From NCBI GenBank assembly GCA_017528675.1, contig JAFXOO010000469.1, positions 1 to 13,788 of the forward strand: a stretch of DNA of 13,788 bases. Direction: 5' to 3'. The notes under the pieces were generated by a model. That model made no database searches. It was not told the DNA's origin and saw only the letters and a program-made list of their open reading frames with translations. Positions 7,539 to 13,526 of this stretch are shown here, piece by piece. The position numbers and the translations under genes were made by a program. Each line of letters begins with the position of its first letter. Within the stretch, counting starts at the first letter, position 1. Origin of the DNA: Oscillospiraceae bacterium. GTDB taxonomy: Bacteria; Bacillota; Clostridia; Oscillospirales; Ruminococcaceae.

Positions 7539-7553
7539 GTCCTGTATGGTTCT

Positions 7554-7582
7554 ATTATACCTGCTCCTGCATAGAAAATCAA
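7554..7582 (-). promoter_or_regulatory. Sigma-A promoter of the ECF sigma operon
   Basis: Read on the minus strand: TTGATT (7582-7577), a 17-base spacer, TATAAT (7559-7554). Start of transcription near 7547 gives a leader of about 115 bases. The operon therefore probably has a constitutive or externally controlled promoter besides any ECF-dependent one. Confidence 0.75.
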
Positions 7583-7763
7583 TGATGCAAAGTAAGATGC
7601 TCCGGGATACCACCGGACACCTTTCAAGGCTGTGTGCAGACAGAAGATGAGAACGATGTTGTATTTTTTTTACAGATAGTAGAAGTTAATCGTTAAAGTG
7701 TTGAATTGTATAAAAAAATAACTACTATATGCAATATTTTTCAGCATGTTCACGAATTGTTCA

Positions 7764-7793
7764 TTGACATGTGGATGAGAAATGTGCTATAAT
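7764..7793 (+). promoter_or_regulatory. Sigma-A promoter of the cohesin-dockerin gene
   Basis: Perfect TTGACA (7764-7769) and perfect TATAAT (7788-7793), separated by 18 bases. Transcription would start near 7800, just before the hairpin at 7806-7839 and about 43 bases upstream of the start codon. Confidence 0.85.
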
Positions 7794-7805
7794 AATATTG
7801 GAGAT

Positions 7806-7839
7806 AGACTACCTATCAAAGCATAGCGGATAGGAGTCT
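7806..7839 (+). promoter_or_regulatory. Hairpin burying the ribosome binding site of the cohesin-dockerin gene
   Basis: AGACTACCTATC (7806-7817) pairs with GATAGGAGTCT (7829-7839): 11 base pairs with one bulged A and an 11-base loop. The ribosome site AGGAGT (7832-7837) lies wholly in the right arm, and the ATG follows 3 bases after the stem. The geometry is that of a translational control element. Confidence 0.65.
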
Positions 7840-7842
7840 GAT

Positions 7843-9219
7843 ATGAGTCTTGTTGATTGGGGGCGCTTGGTGATGAAAAAAACAGGGATGGGACGCTGGT
7901 TCTCATTGCTGATGACCAGCGTGATAGCGATAGGCAGCATGCCGGCAGTTCCGGCGGCTTCCGCCAACAGTACGGCATTGAATATCGCAAAGGTGCAGCT
8001 TGAACCGTCCGAGATCAATGCGGAGCGTACCGTAACGGTGGACGTGCAGATTGAAGGAAATGAGGAAGGATTTCTGGCGGCGGAATTCGGCATAGTGTAT
8101 GACAGCCGGCTGACGCTGGATTCTGTGGTGCAGGGGACTGCGCTGGCGAATCTGTTTGCCTATGCGGATAATCCGGACAGTGATTACATCTGGTTCAGCG
8201 GTGCGGCAGGCTCCAAAAGTGCCTCTGCGACCAAGGGACGTCAGCCGATGATGTCGCTCGTGTTTACCCTGCCGGAGGATTATGCAGCGGGTGATTCCTA
8301 TTATATTGGTTACACCTGGGATGGTCTGGACGGGAAGCAAGCCTACTGGTATTCGGACAAGCGTGTCAATGATATCGACAGCGTGAGCGGGCATTCGATT
8401 ACAGGCTCGATTTCCATTCCTGACCCGGATGCGCCGCAGATAAGTGCGTCTTCGCTGCGGATGAACCAGGGAGAAACAGCACAGCTTGAACTGACCAATT
8501 TCACCGGAACGCCGCTCTGGTATTCTGACCGGGGCAGCATTGCGGATGTGGACAATGAAGGATGCGTGTCGGCCTACAGTCCGGGCACAGCAACGGTTTA
8601 TTGCATCGCCGGGACAGTCATGCTGACCTGTGATGTGACGGTGACGAAGGAATACTATTACTCGGTCATCGGTGATTCTTCCATCATGCTCACGGATCCC
8701 GAAAATGAGGTGTATCTCGAATATCCTTCTCCCCAGGGGACAGTTGTCTGGATGAGCACACAGTCCGGCATTGTGAAGGTGGTTAACGGCAAGCTGACCG
8801 GCATCAAGAATGGTGTTGCCCAGATTGTTGCAACCTGCAACAACGTCACCTATGTACGGCAGGTGATCGTGAATTTCCCGGATCCCGAACCGACAGAAGA
8901 CGAGACACTGCCGTTCACAACGGAACCCATAGCGGAGACAGTTGTTCCGCCTGTGACGGATCATGTGGAGCCGACCGTAGCTTCCGTAACTGACAAGACG
9001 GAGTACAGCTCCGGCGATCTGAATGGTGACAACAAGGTCGGCATCCTCGATGTCATCATCCTCAACCAGAATCTCATGATTGGTTCGCCGCTGGATGAGG
9101 GGGCAAAGGATGCTGCCGATGTCCTTGAGGACGGCGTCATCAACGAAGCGGACAGCCTCACCATCCTGAAATATGTGGTCGAGCTGATTCCCTCCCTGCC
9201 GGTCAAACCGTCAGCATAG
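7843..9219 (+). CDS. Secreted cohesin / Ig-like / dockerin protein, ScaC-like adaptor scaffoldin
   Basis: A 458-residue exported protein. Signal peptide about 1-41 (cleavage near PAASA). Residues 46-192 look like one cohesin: TVTVDVQIEGNEEGFLAAEF with IVYDSRLTL, ending in SGHSITGSISI. Residues about 197-268 and 270-344 are two Ig-like domains of the bacterial BIG2 type (SPGTATVYCIAG; KNGVAQIVATC). A Pro/Thr/Glu linker (345-388) leads to a C-terminal dockerin (391-450). Its first calcium loop is D392-N394-D396 with D403; the second (D426 to D437) has Leu where Asn is usual. One cohesin plus one dockerin is the plan of adaptor scaffoldins such as ScaC of Ruminococcus flavefaciens, which swap one docking specificity for another. 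ATG 7843 is chosen from AGGAGT upstream; an in-frame ATG at 7873 would shorten the signal peptide's N-terminus. Confidence 0.83.
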   Translation: MSLVDWGRLVMKKTGMGRWFSLLMTSVIAIGSMPAVPAASANSTALNIAKVQLEPSEINAERTVTVDVQIEGNEEGFLAAEFGIVYDSRLTLDSVVQGTALANLFAYADNPDSDYIWFSGAAGSKSASATKGRQPMMSLVFTLPEDYAAGDSYYIGYTWDGLDGKQAYWYSDKRVNDIDSVSGHSITGSISIPDPDAPQISASSLRMNQGETAQLELTNFTGTPLWYSDRGSIADVDNEGCVSAYSPGTATVYCIAGTVMLTCDVTVTKEYYYSVIGDSSIMLTDPENEVYLEYPSPQGTVVWMSTQSGIVKVVNGKLTGIKNGVAQIVATCNNVTYVRQVIVNFPDPEPTEDETLPFTTEPIAETVVPPVTDHVEPTVASVTDKTEYSSGDLNGDNKVGILDVIILNQNLMIGSPLDEGAKDAADVLEDGVINEADSLTILKYVVELIPSLPVKPSA

Positions 9220-9241
9220 CCGGTGTTGCCTTAGATATGTT

Positions 9242-9289
9242 ACGCCATGGCGTTTCTGACAAGCGGTCAGGAATGTCATGGCGTTTTTT
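9242..9289 (+). terminator. Rho-independent terminator of the cohesin-dockerin gene
   Basis: ACGCCATG (9242-9249) pairs perfectly with CATGGCGT (9277-9284). Pairing extends inward through TTTCTGAC and GTCAGGAA with one wobble, after a few mismatches. A run of six T follows (9284-9289). Confidence 0.88.
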
Positions 9290-9290
9290 G

Positions 9291-9319
9291 TTGACACAGC
9301 GGATGATGTGTGCTATAAT
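9291..9319 (+). promoter_or_regulatory. Near-consensus sigma-A promoter of the small 86-residue gene
   Basis: Perfect TTGACA (9291-9296), 17-base spacer, perfect TATAAT (9314-9319). It begins two bases after the T run of the previous terminator. The expected start near 9326 leaves a leader of about 30 bases. Confidence 0.88.
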
Positions 9320-9356
9320 GGACACAAACTGTAATCGGAATCCAGGAAGGCATGCA

Positions 9357-9617
9357 GTGAAAAAAGCGTTGAAAACCTTACTGAAGATACTCGGATGGAC
9401 TGGTATGATTTCTTCTTTTCTGCCGAAAACAATGCACTTGACATCACGGATCCGGCGGATCACAAAGCTGAACGAGGGCACAAAACAGGTGCTTCTCGAA
9501 TGGACAGAAAACGATCCGGAGCTTTGTGACATCCTGACCTGTGACTACGAAAACAACAGCTATTCCGACATGATTTATTCATATTCTGTTAAAAGAAAAT
9601 TTGTTGAATTATACTGA
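9357..9617 (+). CDS. Small basic protein of unknown function
   Basis: An 86-residue protein not recognised from any family. GTG 9357 is chosen because AGGAAGG (9344-9350) lies 6 bases before it and the product then opens with MKKALKTLLKILGW, a positively charged amphipathic or weakly hydrophobic segment. The frame is open further upstream to 9237, but that part crosses the terminator and the promoter and cannot be coding. The middle (about 40-70) is acidic and polar (TENDPELCDIL) with Cys at 57 and 62, and the C-terminus is rich in Tyr and Ser. It is too short of hydrophobic residues for a clear membrane segment. A near-consensus promoter and a clean ribosome site suggest strong expression and argue that the gene is real. 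It stands alone between a terminator and the next promoter. Confidence 0.7.
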   Translation: MKKALKTLLKILGWTGMISSFLPKTMHLTSRIRRITKLNEGTKQVLLEWTENDPELCDILTCDYENNSYSDMIYSYSVKRKFVELY

Positions 9618-9633
9618 ATTGCAGCGCAGAATA

Positions 9634-9642
9634 TGTTATAAT
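9634..9642 (+). promoter_or_regulatory. Extended -10 promoter for the CPBP-like gene
   Basis: TGTTATAAT: TATAAT at 9637-9642 with TG one base upstream. The -35 region (about 9614-9619, CTGAAT) is poor and overlaps the stop codon of the preceding gene. The leader (from about 9649) carries a GC-rich hairpin, CCGGC (9682-9686) with GCCGG (9706-9710), directly before the ribosome site. Confidence 0.6.
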
Positions 9643-9724
9643 AAAATTGTATCAGTTTATTTGCGTATCTGTAGGACAATGCCGGCGGCAGCCGGATTGC
9701 CCGGTGCCGGAAAGGAGGTGCGGT

Positions 9725-10867
9725 ATGCAGGAAACTGACGGGAGAATGATTGACGTTGTAGAGGCATTTTCCTGCCCGCATCAGACGGAAGGATACATGA
9801 AGTCATACCGGGAGTGGCGCAGACGGAAGCACAACCGCTATGCCTTCTGCTTTACCAAGAATCCGAAGGAAGCAGCATTTTCGGAGAACCAGTCGGTCGT
9901 CAACGGCACGCCGCTTCATGCCGAGCAGAACACTTTGCAGCGGATCGGTCTGCTGTATGGGTACCTGCTGGTCGGTTCTCTGGTGATTGAAAACCTGGTG
10001 GATAAGCTGCTGGTCTGGCTGATGGGGGCTTTCGGGCTGCACATCGAGCTGATGATCTGGGGTGACAGCCGTCTGTACGGTGATGAGCACCTGGTGTTCT
10101 GGACAGCGTTCATGATTCACTTACTGAAATATCTGGTGCCGGCGATTGCTGCGCTGATTATCCTGCGAATGCCGGCGCAGGTGAGCTTCCCGCTGCATAT
10201 CACCGGGCCGCTCTACCTGCTGACAGGCATGCTGCTGGTGATGCTGATGAGTGTGGGAATGGGTATGTTCCTTGTGTCACGTTCAGCCGAGATGGAGAAA
10301 TACCGTCTGATTGACAGCGCTGTTTCGGCATCTGACCGGAATACGATGCTGTATGTCCTGCTCACGGTGCTGATCCTGCCGGTGGCGTTTGAGCTGCTGC
10401 TGCATGGGTGCATGTTCCAGCTTTTGCGGCAGTTCGGTGATCTGTTTGCGATTCTTGCAACGACCATCCTCGGCGCACTTCTCACGCACAATCTCCAGGA
10501 TGCGCTGCGTATCGGCCTGCTGACACTGACCATTTCGTATTTCATGATTCAGTCCGGCAGCTTCCTGACGGCGATTGTGCTGCATGTGGTGCATGAGATC
10601 TACATGTTTGCGCTGTATTCCATCGAAACATTCGGCGTCATCTATTCCTGGACGTGGTGGGCTATGATTCTGCTGCCGGTTGTTCTGGGTCTGGCGGCGG
10701 GGGTGTATCTTCTGGTGCGGCGGTTCCGGCGAAGGACAGAGAAAGTCTTTTCACCAACTTATCTGGGGCTTTATGACCAGTGCTCGGCGTTCTTTATTTC
10801 TGTACCGATGATGATGATGGCGGTTGTCAGCGTGCTGCTGATGATCGTGACGGCATTTCTGGTGTGA
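9725..10867 (+). CDS. CPBP-like multi-pass membrane protein with degenerate protease motifs
   Basis: A 380-residue membrane protein: a polar N-terminus (1-70) and about eight hydrophobic segments. Residues about 208-295 resemble the CPBP (Abi, Rce1-like) intramembrane protease core: LPVAFELLLHGCMF stands where members have EExxFRG, LLTHN (H255) matches the second histidine motif, and VLHVVHEIYMF (287-293) the third. The first Glu of the EE pair is Phe (F222), the Arg is His (H227), and the Asn after the last His is Glu (E291), so protease activity is doubtful. ATG 9725 follows AAAGGAGGTG (9711-9720), a near-perfect ribosome site; a longer frame from 9647 would cross the leader hairpin. tadA begins three bases after its stop, so they share a transcript. 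Function is unknown; relatives act in bacteriocin immunity or protein processing. Confidence 0.75.
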   Translation: MQETDGRMIDVVEAFSCPHQTEGYMKSYREWRRRKHNRYAFCFTKNPKEAAFSENQSVVNGTPLHAEQNTLQRIGLLYGYLLVGSLVIENLVDKLLVWLMGAFGLHIELMIWGDSRLYGDEHLVFWTAFMIHLLKYLVPAIAALIILRMPAQVSFPLHITGPLYLLTGMLLVMLMSVGMGMFLVSRSAEMEKYRLIDSAVSASDRNTMLYVLLTVLILPVAFELLLHGCMFQLLRQFGDLFAILATTILGALLTHNLQDALRIGLLTLTISYFMIQSGSFLTAIVLHVVHEIYMFALYSIETFGVIYSWTWWAMILLPVVLGLAAGVYLLVRRFRRRTEKVFSPTYLGLYDQCSAFFISVPMMMMAVVSVLLMIVTAFLV

Positions 10868-10870
10868 AGG

Positions 10871-11359
10871 ATGGAGCACGAGCAGTACATGCGCCGTGCG
10901 CTGGAACTTGCACGGCAGGCGGCAGCGATGGGTGAGGTTCCGGTCGGGGCTGTGATCGTACAGCGGACAAGCGGCGAGATCGTCGGGGAAGGCTATAACC
11001 GGCGTGAGACAGACCGGCATGCGCTGGCGCATGCGGAGTTGATGGCGATTGATGCGGCATGCAGGCGGCTTGGCGGATGGAGACTGCCGGATTGTGCACT
11101 CTATGTCACGCTGGAACCCTGTCCGATGTGCAGCGGTGCCATCATACAGGCGAGGATTGACGAGGTCTACTACGGTGCATCCGATCCGAAAAGCGGTGCC
11201 GTGCATTCTGTGGAGCAGATGTTTGCACTGCCGTATAATTATCGGCCTGTGGCAGAGAAAGGCCTCCTGCGGGATGAATGCAGCGCCCTGCTTTCGGATT
11301 TTTTTCGTGACCTTCGGCTTCGCAGAAGAAAAAAAGCACCCTTCGGAGAGAAAAAATAA
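10871..11359 (+). CDS. tadA: tRNA-specific adenosine deaminase (TadA)
   Basis: Zinc enzyme that deaminates A34 to inosine in the anticodon of tRNA-Arg(ACG), allowing it to read CGU, CGC and CGA codons. The 162-residue product has the cytidine/deoxycytidylate deaminase fold: HAE (H54, with E56 as proton shuttle) and PCPMCSGA (zinc ligands C84 and C87), then YYGASDPKSGA. The N-terminus YMRRALELARQAA matches the family's opening helix and supports ATG 10871. The ribosome site is poor (AAGG touches the ATG), so translation probably depends on coupling to the CPBP-like gene, which stops three bases earlier. The tail is basic (RLRRRKKAPFGEKK). No functional link between the two genes is evident. 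Confidence 0.95.
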   Translation: MEHEQYMRRALELARQAAAMGEVPVGAVIVQRTSGEIVGEGYNRRETDRHALAHAELMAIDAACRRLGGWRLPDCALYVTLEPCPMCSGAIIQARIDEVYYGASDPKSGAVHSVEQMFALPYNYRPVAEKGLLRDECSALLSDFFRDLRLRRRKKAPFGEKK

Positions 11360-11360
11360 G

Positions 11361-11385
11361 CCGGCGGCTTGCAAAATGCTGCCGG
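11361..11385 (+). terminator. Possible weak terminator after tadA
   Basis: CCGGCGGC (11361-11368) pairs with GCTGCCGG (11378-11385), one G-U pair, around a 9-base loop, just after the tadA stop. The following TTGTGTTA is a poor U tract, so termination may be leaky. The hairpin overlaps the next promoter. Confidence 0.4.
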
Positions 11386-11397
11386 TTGTGTTATAAT
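11369..11397 (+). promoter_or_regulatory. Sigma-A promoter of the lipoprotein unit, extended -10
   Basis: TTGCAA (11369-11374), 17-base spacer, TATAAT (11392-11397) preceded by TGT, an extended -10. Transcription would start near 11404. The -35 lies in the loop and the spacer covers the right arm of the hairpin at 11361-11385. Confidence 0.75.
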
Positions 11398-11414
11398 AGT
11401 AAAAATGAAACAGG

Positions 11415-11442
11415 AAAGGAGCTTCTGCGGTCAATCCGCAGA
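11415..11442 (+). promoter_or_regulatory. Ribosome site and hairpin spacer before the lipoprotein gene
   Basis: The only strong ribosome site, AAAGGAG (11415-11421), is 32 bases from the ATG at 11454, too far for normal use. Between them TCTGCGG (11424-11430) and CCGCAGA (11436-11442) form a perfect 7-bp hairpin. If folded, the hairpin leaves about 13 unpaired bases between site and start, close to a workable distance. Confidence 0.5.
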
Positions 11443-11453
11443 GTGAATATCGT

Positions 11454-11999
11454 ATGAATCATAAGAGACTTATTTGCGCTGTTCTCAGCGTAGCTATGCT
11501 GCTGTCCGCCGGATGCAGCAAGGGAAACGAAAAGACAAACGACTCCGAAGCCGAGTCTTATGACGTTGTCAGCGCAGAGATCGGTGAAACCGCAAGCTAC
11601 GGCGGCATGACATTCACGGTCGATTTTGCGGAGGATCCGGGCATTAAGCTTGAAAGCGGCATGAATGCGATGTTCTTCCATGTGACCATCGTAAACGACA
11701 CGGATGAGACAGTGACAGCCAGCTATCTGAACAACTTCTGCATGACAGTCAACGGTACCTTCTATGAGGCTTATCAGTGCTGCACGATTCCGGCGATGAG
11801 GGCGCTTTACGATTATTACGACGTTCAGGCGATCAATACCGAGGTCGAGCCTCATGCTTCCTGCGAGGGGTATGTGGCGTGCGAGGTGCCGCCCCGCTAT
11901 GACCTGATCGAGCTGTATTACATCCCCAAGACAACGGACAGAGCGTCCCGCATTTCCGTGACGCTGACAGAAGACAATATCCGCAAGACGGCGAAGTGA
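11454..11999 (+). CDS. Secreted lipoprotein, DUF4352-like
   Basis: A 181-residue lipoprotein. The signal peptide ends in the lipobox LSAGC with the lipid-bearing Cys at 21, followed by a Ser/Glu/Asp-rich linker (22-38). The rest (about 39-178) is a single beta-rich domain: an opening GETASYGGMTFTVDF strand pair, then MNAMFFHVTIVNDTDETVTASYLNNFCMTVNG and a late LIELYYIPK strand. That order matches the immunoglobulin-like DUF4352 (Telomere-repeat-like lipoprotein) pattern common in Firmicutes, whose role is unclear. Three Cys (C102, C115 and C116 region) could form a disulfide. The start is the only sensible one for the signal peptide, although the ribosome site is unusually far upstream. It is followed after 10 bases by the membrane-anchored TEPP protein, so the two probably work together at the cell surface. 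Confidence 0.75.
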   Translation: MNHKRLICAVLSVAMLLSAGCSKGNEKTNDSEAESYDVVSAEIGETASYGGMTFTVDFAEDPGIKLESGMNAMFFHVTIVNDTDETVTASYLNNFCMTVNGTFYEAYQCCTIPAMRALYDYYDVQAINTEVEPHASCEGYVACEVPPRYDLIELYYIPKTTDRASRISVTLTEDNIRKTAK

Positions 12000-12009
12000 G
12001 GCGATAGTG

Positions 12010-13116
12010 ATGCCAGGTCCGCATAAAAGACGGACAGATGTACCGGAGTATGACGGCAGCTATGACCCGACAGATCTGGGTGCCGGAAAAACACCGGGCG
12101 CCAAGAAGCCTGTTGCGCAGCGGCGGGAAGTAGCATCAACGGTGCGCCGGCCTGCACAGCCGGTGCAGCAGGAAGCACCACAGCCGGAAGGGACTTCTGC
12201 CGGGACATATCTGGTGCTGATGAAAATCAGTGCAGCGGTTCTGGCCGTCTGTGTGGCAGGACTTGGGGCGTTGCAGTTGTACAGTCTGTTAAAGCAGCCC
12301 GGCAGCGGTTCAGTTGCCACGATGGAGACGCTGCGGGAAACGATACCTGCCACAGTACCGGTGACGGATGCACCGACTGCCCCTCCGCCGACCGATCCTC
12401 CTGAGACCGAGCCGCCTGTGACAGAACCCCCGGAGACAGAGCCTCCCGAAACAGAGACAGAGCGTCCGAGGACATGGGATGTCCTGTATGAGGAGCTGCT
12501 CAACGGCGACACCATGGCATGGGGCGCACGTTTTGATGTGGTGGATGTGGACGGAAACGGCATCCCGGAGCTCTTTGTTTCAGAGGGTGATTTTACGGAT
12601 GCGCCGCTGAAGATCTACACGGTGCAGGACGAAACTGCCATTCTGGTCGGAGAAATCCATGCGAATGACGGCGAGGTCACGGTTGTTCCGGAACAGCACC
12701 AGATCTACTGGTCATCCGGCGCATGGCCCCGTGAATTTCATGTGTATCTTCTGAATGAAGCGGCGTTTACAGAGCGGGAGCTGCTGGTCTATCAGCTCGG
12801 ACTGGAGCAGAGCTTCTCGGTCAATGGTGCTTCTGTGTCGATTTATGAGTTCAGCCGCACGGTGATGGGCTACCTCAGCCAGCATTCCATACAGCATGTC
12901 GGAAGGAAGTTTTCGACCGATGAGGCCGAAAAGCTGCCCCAGAAGGCTGCTTCGCATTCGGTTTCCGAGCCGTTTTATGAAGATCCGTGGTGGGAGGACT
13001 ACCAGACCGAACCGCCGACGGAACTGCCGAGGGCAACAAGGCCGCATGATGATGATTCTAAACCGCACTCGTTCTTTGACGATTTCTTCCCGTCGGTTCA
13101 GCCATATCTGGGATAA
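12010..13116 (+). CDS. Membrane-anchored surface protein with TEPP stalk and Asp-rich loop domain
   Basis: A 368-residue type II-like membrane protein. Residues 1-64 are a polar, basic, Pro-rich cytosolic part; 66-92 is the single membrane segment; 117-152 is a low-complexity stalk of Thr, Pro and Glu (repeats of TEPPE); about 155-315 is an outer domain. It contains FDVVDVDGNGIPELFVSEGD (175-194), an Asp-rich loop of the DxDxDG type often found in calcium-binding extracellular domains of Clostridia. A second short TEPPTELP stretch and an acidic, aromatic tail (322-368) follow. ATG 12010 has GAGG at 11998-12001 with 8-base spacing; a GTG at 12007 is the alternative. It is 10 bases from the lipoprotein gene and is followed by a strong terminator. 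The family was not recognised. The plan (short inside part, one membrane pass, stalk, outer domain) is like the sigma-operon membrane protein. Confidence 0.78.
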   Translation: MPGPHKRRTDVPEYDGSYDPTDLGAGKTPGAKKPVAQRREVASTVRRPAQPVQQEAPQPEGTSAGTYLVLMKISAAVLAVCVAGLGALQLYSLLKQPGSGSVATMETLRETIPATVPVTDAPTAPPPTDPPETEPPVTEPPETEPPETETERPRTWDVLYEELLNGDTMAWGARFDVVDVDGNGIPELFVSEGDFTDAPLKIYTVQDETAILVGEIHANDGEVTVVPEQHQIYWSSGAWPREFHVYLLNEAAFTERELLVYQLGLEQSFSVNGASVSIYEFSRTVMGYLSQHSIQHVGRKFSTDEAEKLPQKAASHSVSEPFYEDPWWEDYQTEPPTELPRATRPHDDDSKPHSFFDDFFPSVQPYLG

Positions 13117-13122
13117 AAACAA

Positions 13123-13157
13123 ACCCCCGCATTCCGAAGAATGCGGGGGTGTTTTTT
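13123..13157. terminator. Strong bidirectional terminator
   Basis: ACCCCCGCATTC (13123-13134) pairs perfectly with GAATGCGGGGGT (13139-13150) around a CGAA tetraloop. GTTTTTT follows on the plus strand, and on the minus strand TTTGTTTTTA. It lies between the convergent surface-protein and ferredoxin genes and can serve both. Confidence 0.95.
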
Positions 13158-13162
13158 CTGGC

Positions 13163-13333
13163 TTACTGAGCCTGCGGAGCCTCTACCGGGCACACGCCTG
13201 CGCATGCACCGCAATCGAGACATGCATCAGCGTCGATAACGTATTTGTCATCGCCCTGGCTGATTGCGTTAGCCGGACATTCTGCTGCACATGCACCGCA
13301 GCTTACACATGCGTCTGTGATCTGATATGCCAT
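13163..13333 (-). CDS. 2x[4Fe-4S] ferredoxin
   Basis: A 56-residue clostridial-type ferredoxin, a soluble low-potential electron carrier for anaerobic metabolism such as pyruvate:ferredoxin oxidoreductase and hydrogenase. Both cluster motifs are complete: CVSCGACAAECP (C9, C12, C15, C19) and CLDCGACAGVCP (C38, C41, C44, C48), with the usual near-repeat of the two halves around the clusters. The length is that of the classic Clostridium proteins. GGAGGTG lies about 8 bases before the ATG at 13333, and a minus-strand promoter is at 13386-13413. The gene stands alone, and the shared terminator at 13123-13157 follows its stop within a few bases. Its frame is too short to stand out in an open-frame scan but the motifs leave little doubt. 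Confidence 0.97.
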   Translation of the reverse strand: MAYQITDACVSCGACAAECPANAISQGDDKYVIDADACLDCGACAGVCPVEAPQAQ

Positions 13334-13385
13334 AAAACAAGCACCTCCATATTTTCATTGCAGGATCTTAACTCCTGTTATATCC

Positions 13386-13413
13386 ATTTTACCATAGAAT
13401 CAGAAAAAATCAA
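13386..13413 (-). promoter_or_regulatory. Promoter of the ferredoxin gene
   Basis: On the minus strand: TTGATT (13413-13408), 16-base spacer, TAAAAT (13391-13386), with TGG directly before the -10. Transcription would start near 13379, about 45 bases before the ATG. Confidence 0.6.
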
Positions 13414-13526
13414 GTGGTTTTTCGTAAAATTAACGAAATTGTAGTGATTGGTGAGCGATTGCTAACTGACGCAATTCTGTGTCCCGATGTTTAGAGGTTT
13501 TATAGACCGTGAAATGATGCTGGTTT

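Larger units (their letters stand above)
7434..7842. other. Divergent regulatory spacer between the sigma and scaffoldin-like genes
   Basis: This 409-base AT-rich region has no gene. It carries a minus-strand promoter (7554-7582), a plus-strand promoter (7764-7793), a nested inverted repeat in the sigma leader (7475-7538) and a hairpin over the scaffoldin ribosome site (7806-7839). Between the promoters is a 7-bp inverted repeat, ATAGTAG (7676-7682) with CTACTAT (7722-7728), set in very AT-rich DNA, which could be an operator. A GCAAATTTGC palindrome lies at 7454-7463. Confidence 0.7.

Noticed and set aside
7903..8964. 353-residue minus-strand frame opposite the scaffoldin-like gene
   Set aside because: Antisense of cohesin and Ig-like domains, His/Arg-rich, no ribosome site.
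12408..12458. Short repeats in the TEPP stalk as a CRISPR or tandem DNA repeat
   Set aside because: The units are short coding repeats of Pro/Thr/Glu codons without spacers, explained by the stalk.
12060..12563. Minus-strand frame with repeated GGSVSGGSV units
   Set aside because: Looks like a repeat protein, but it is the antisense of the TEPP stalk codons of the plus-strand gene.
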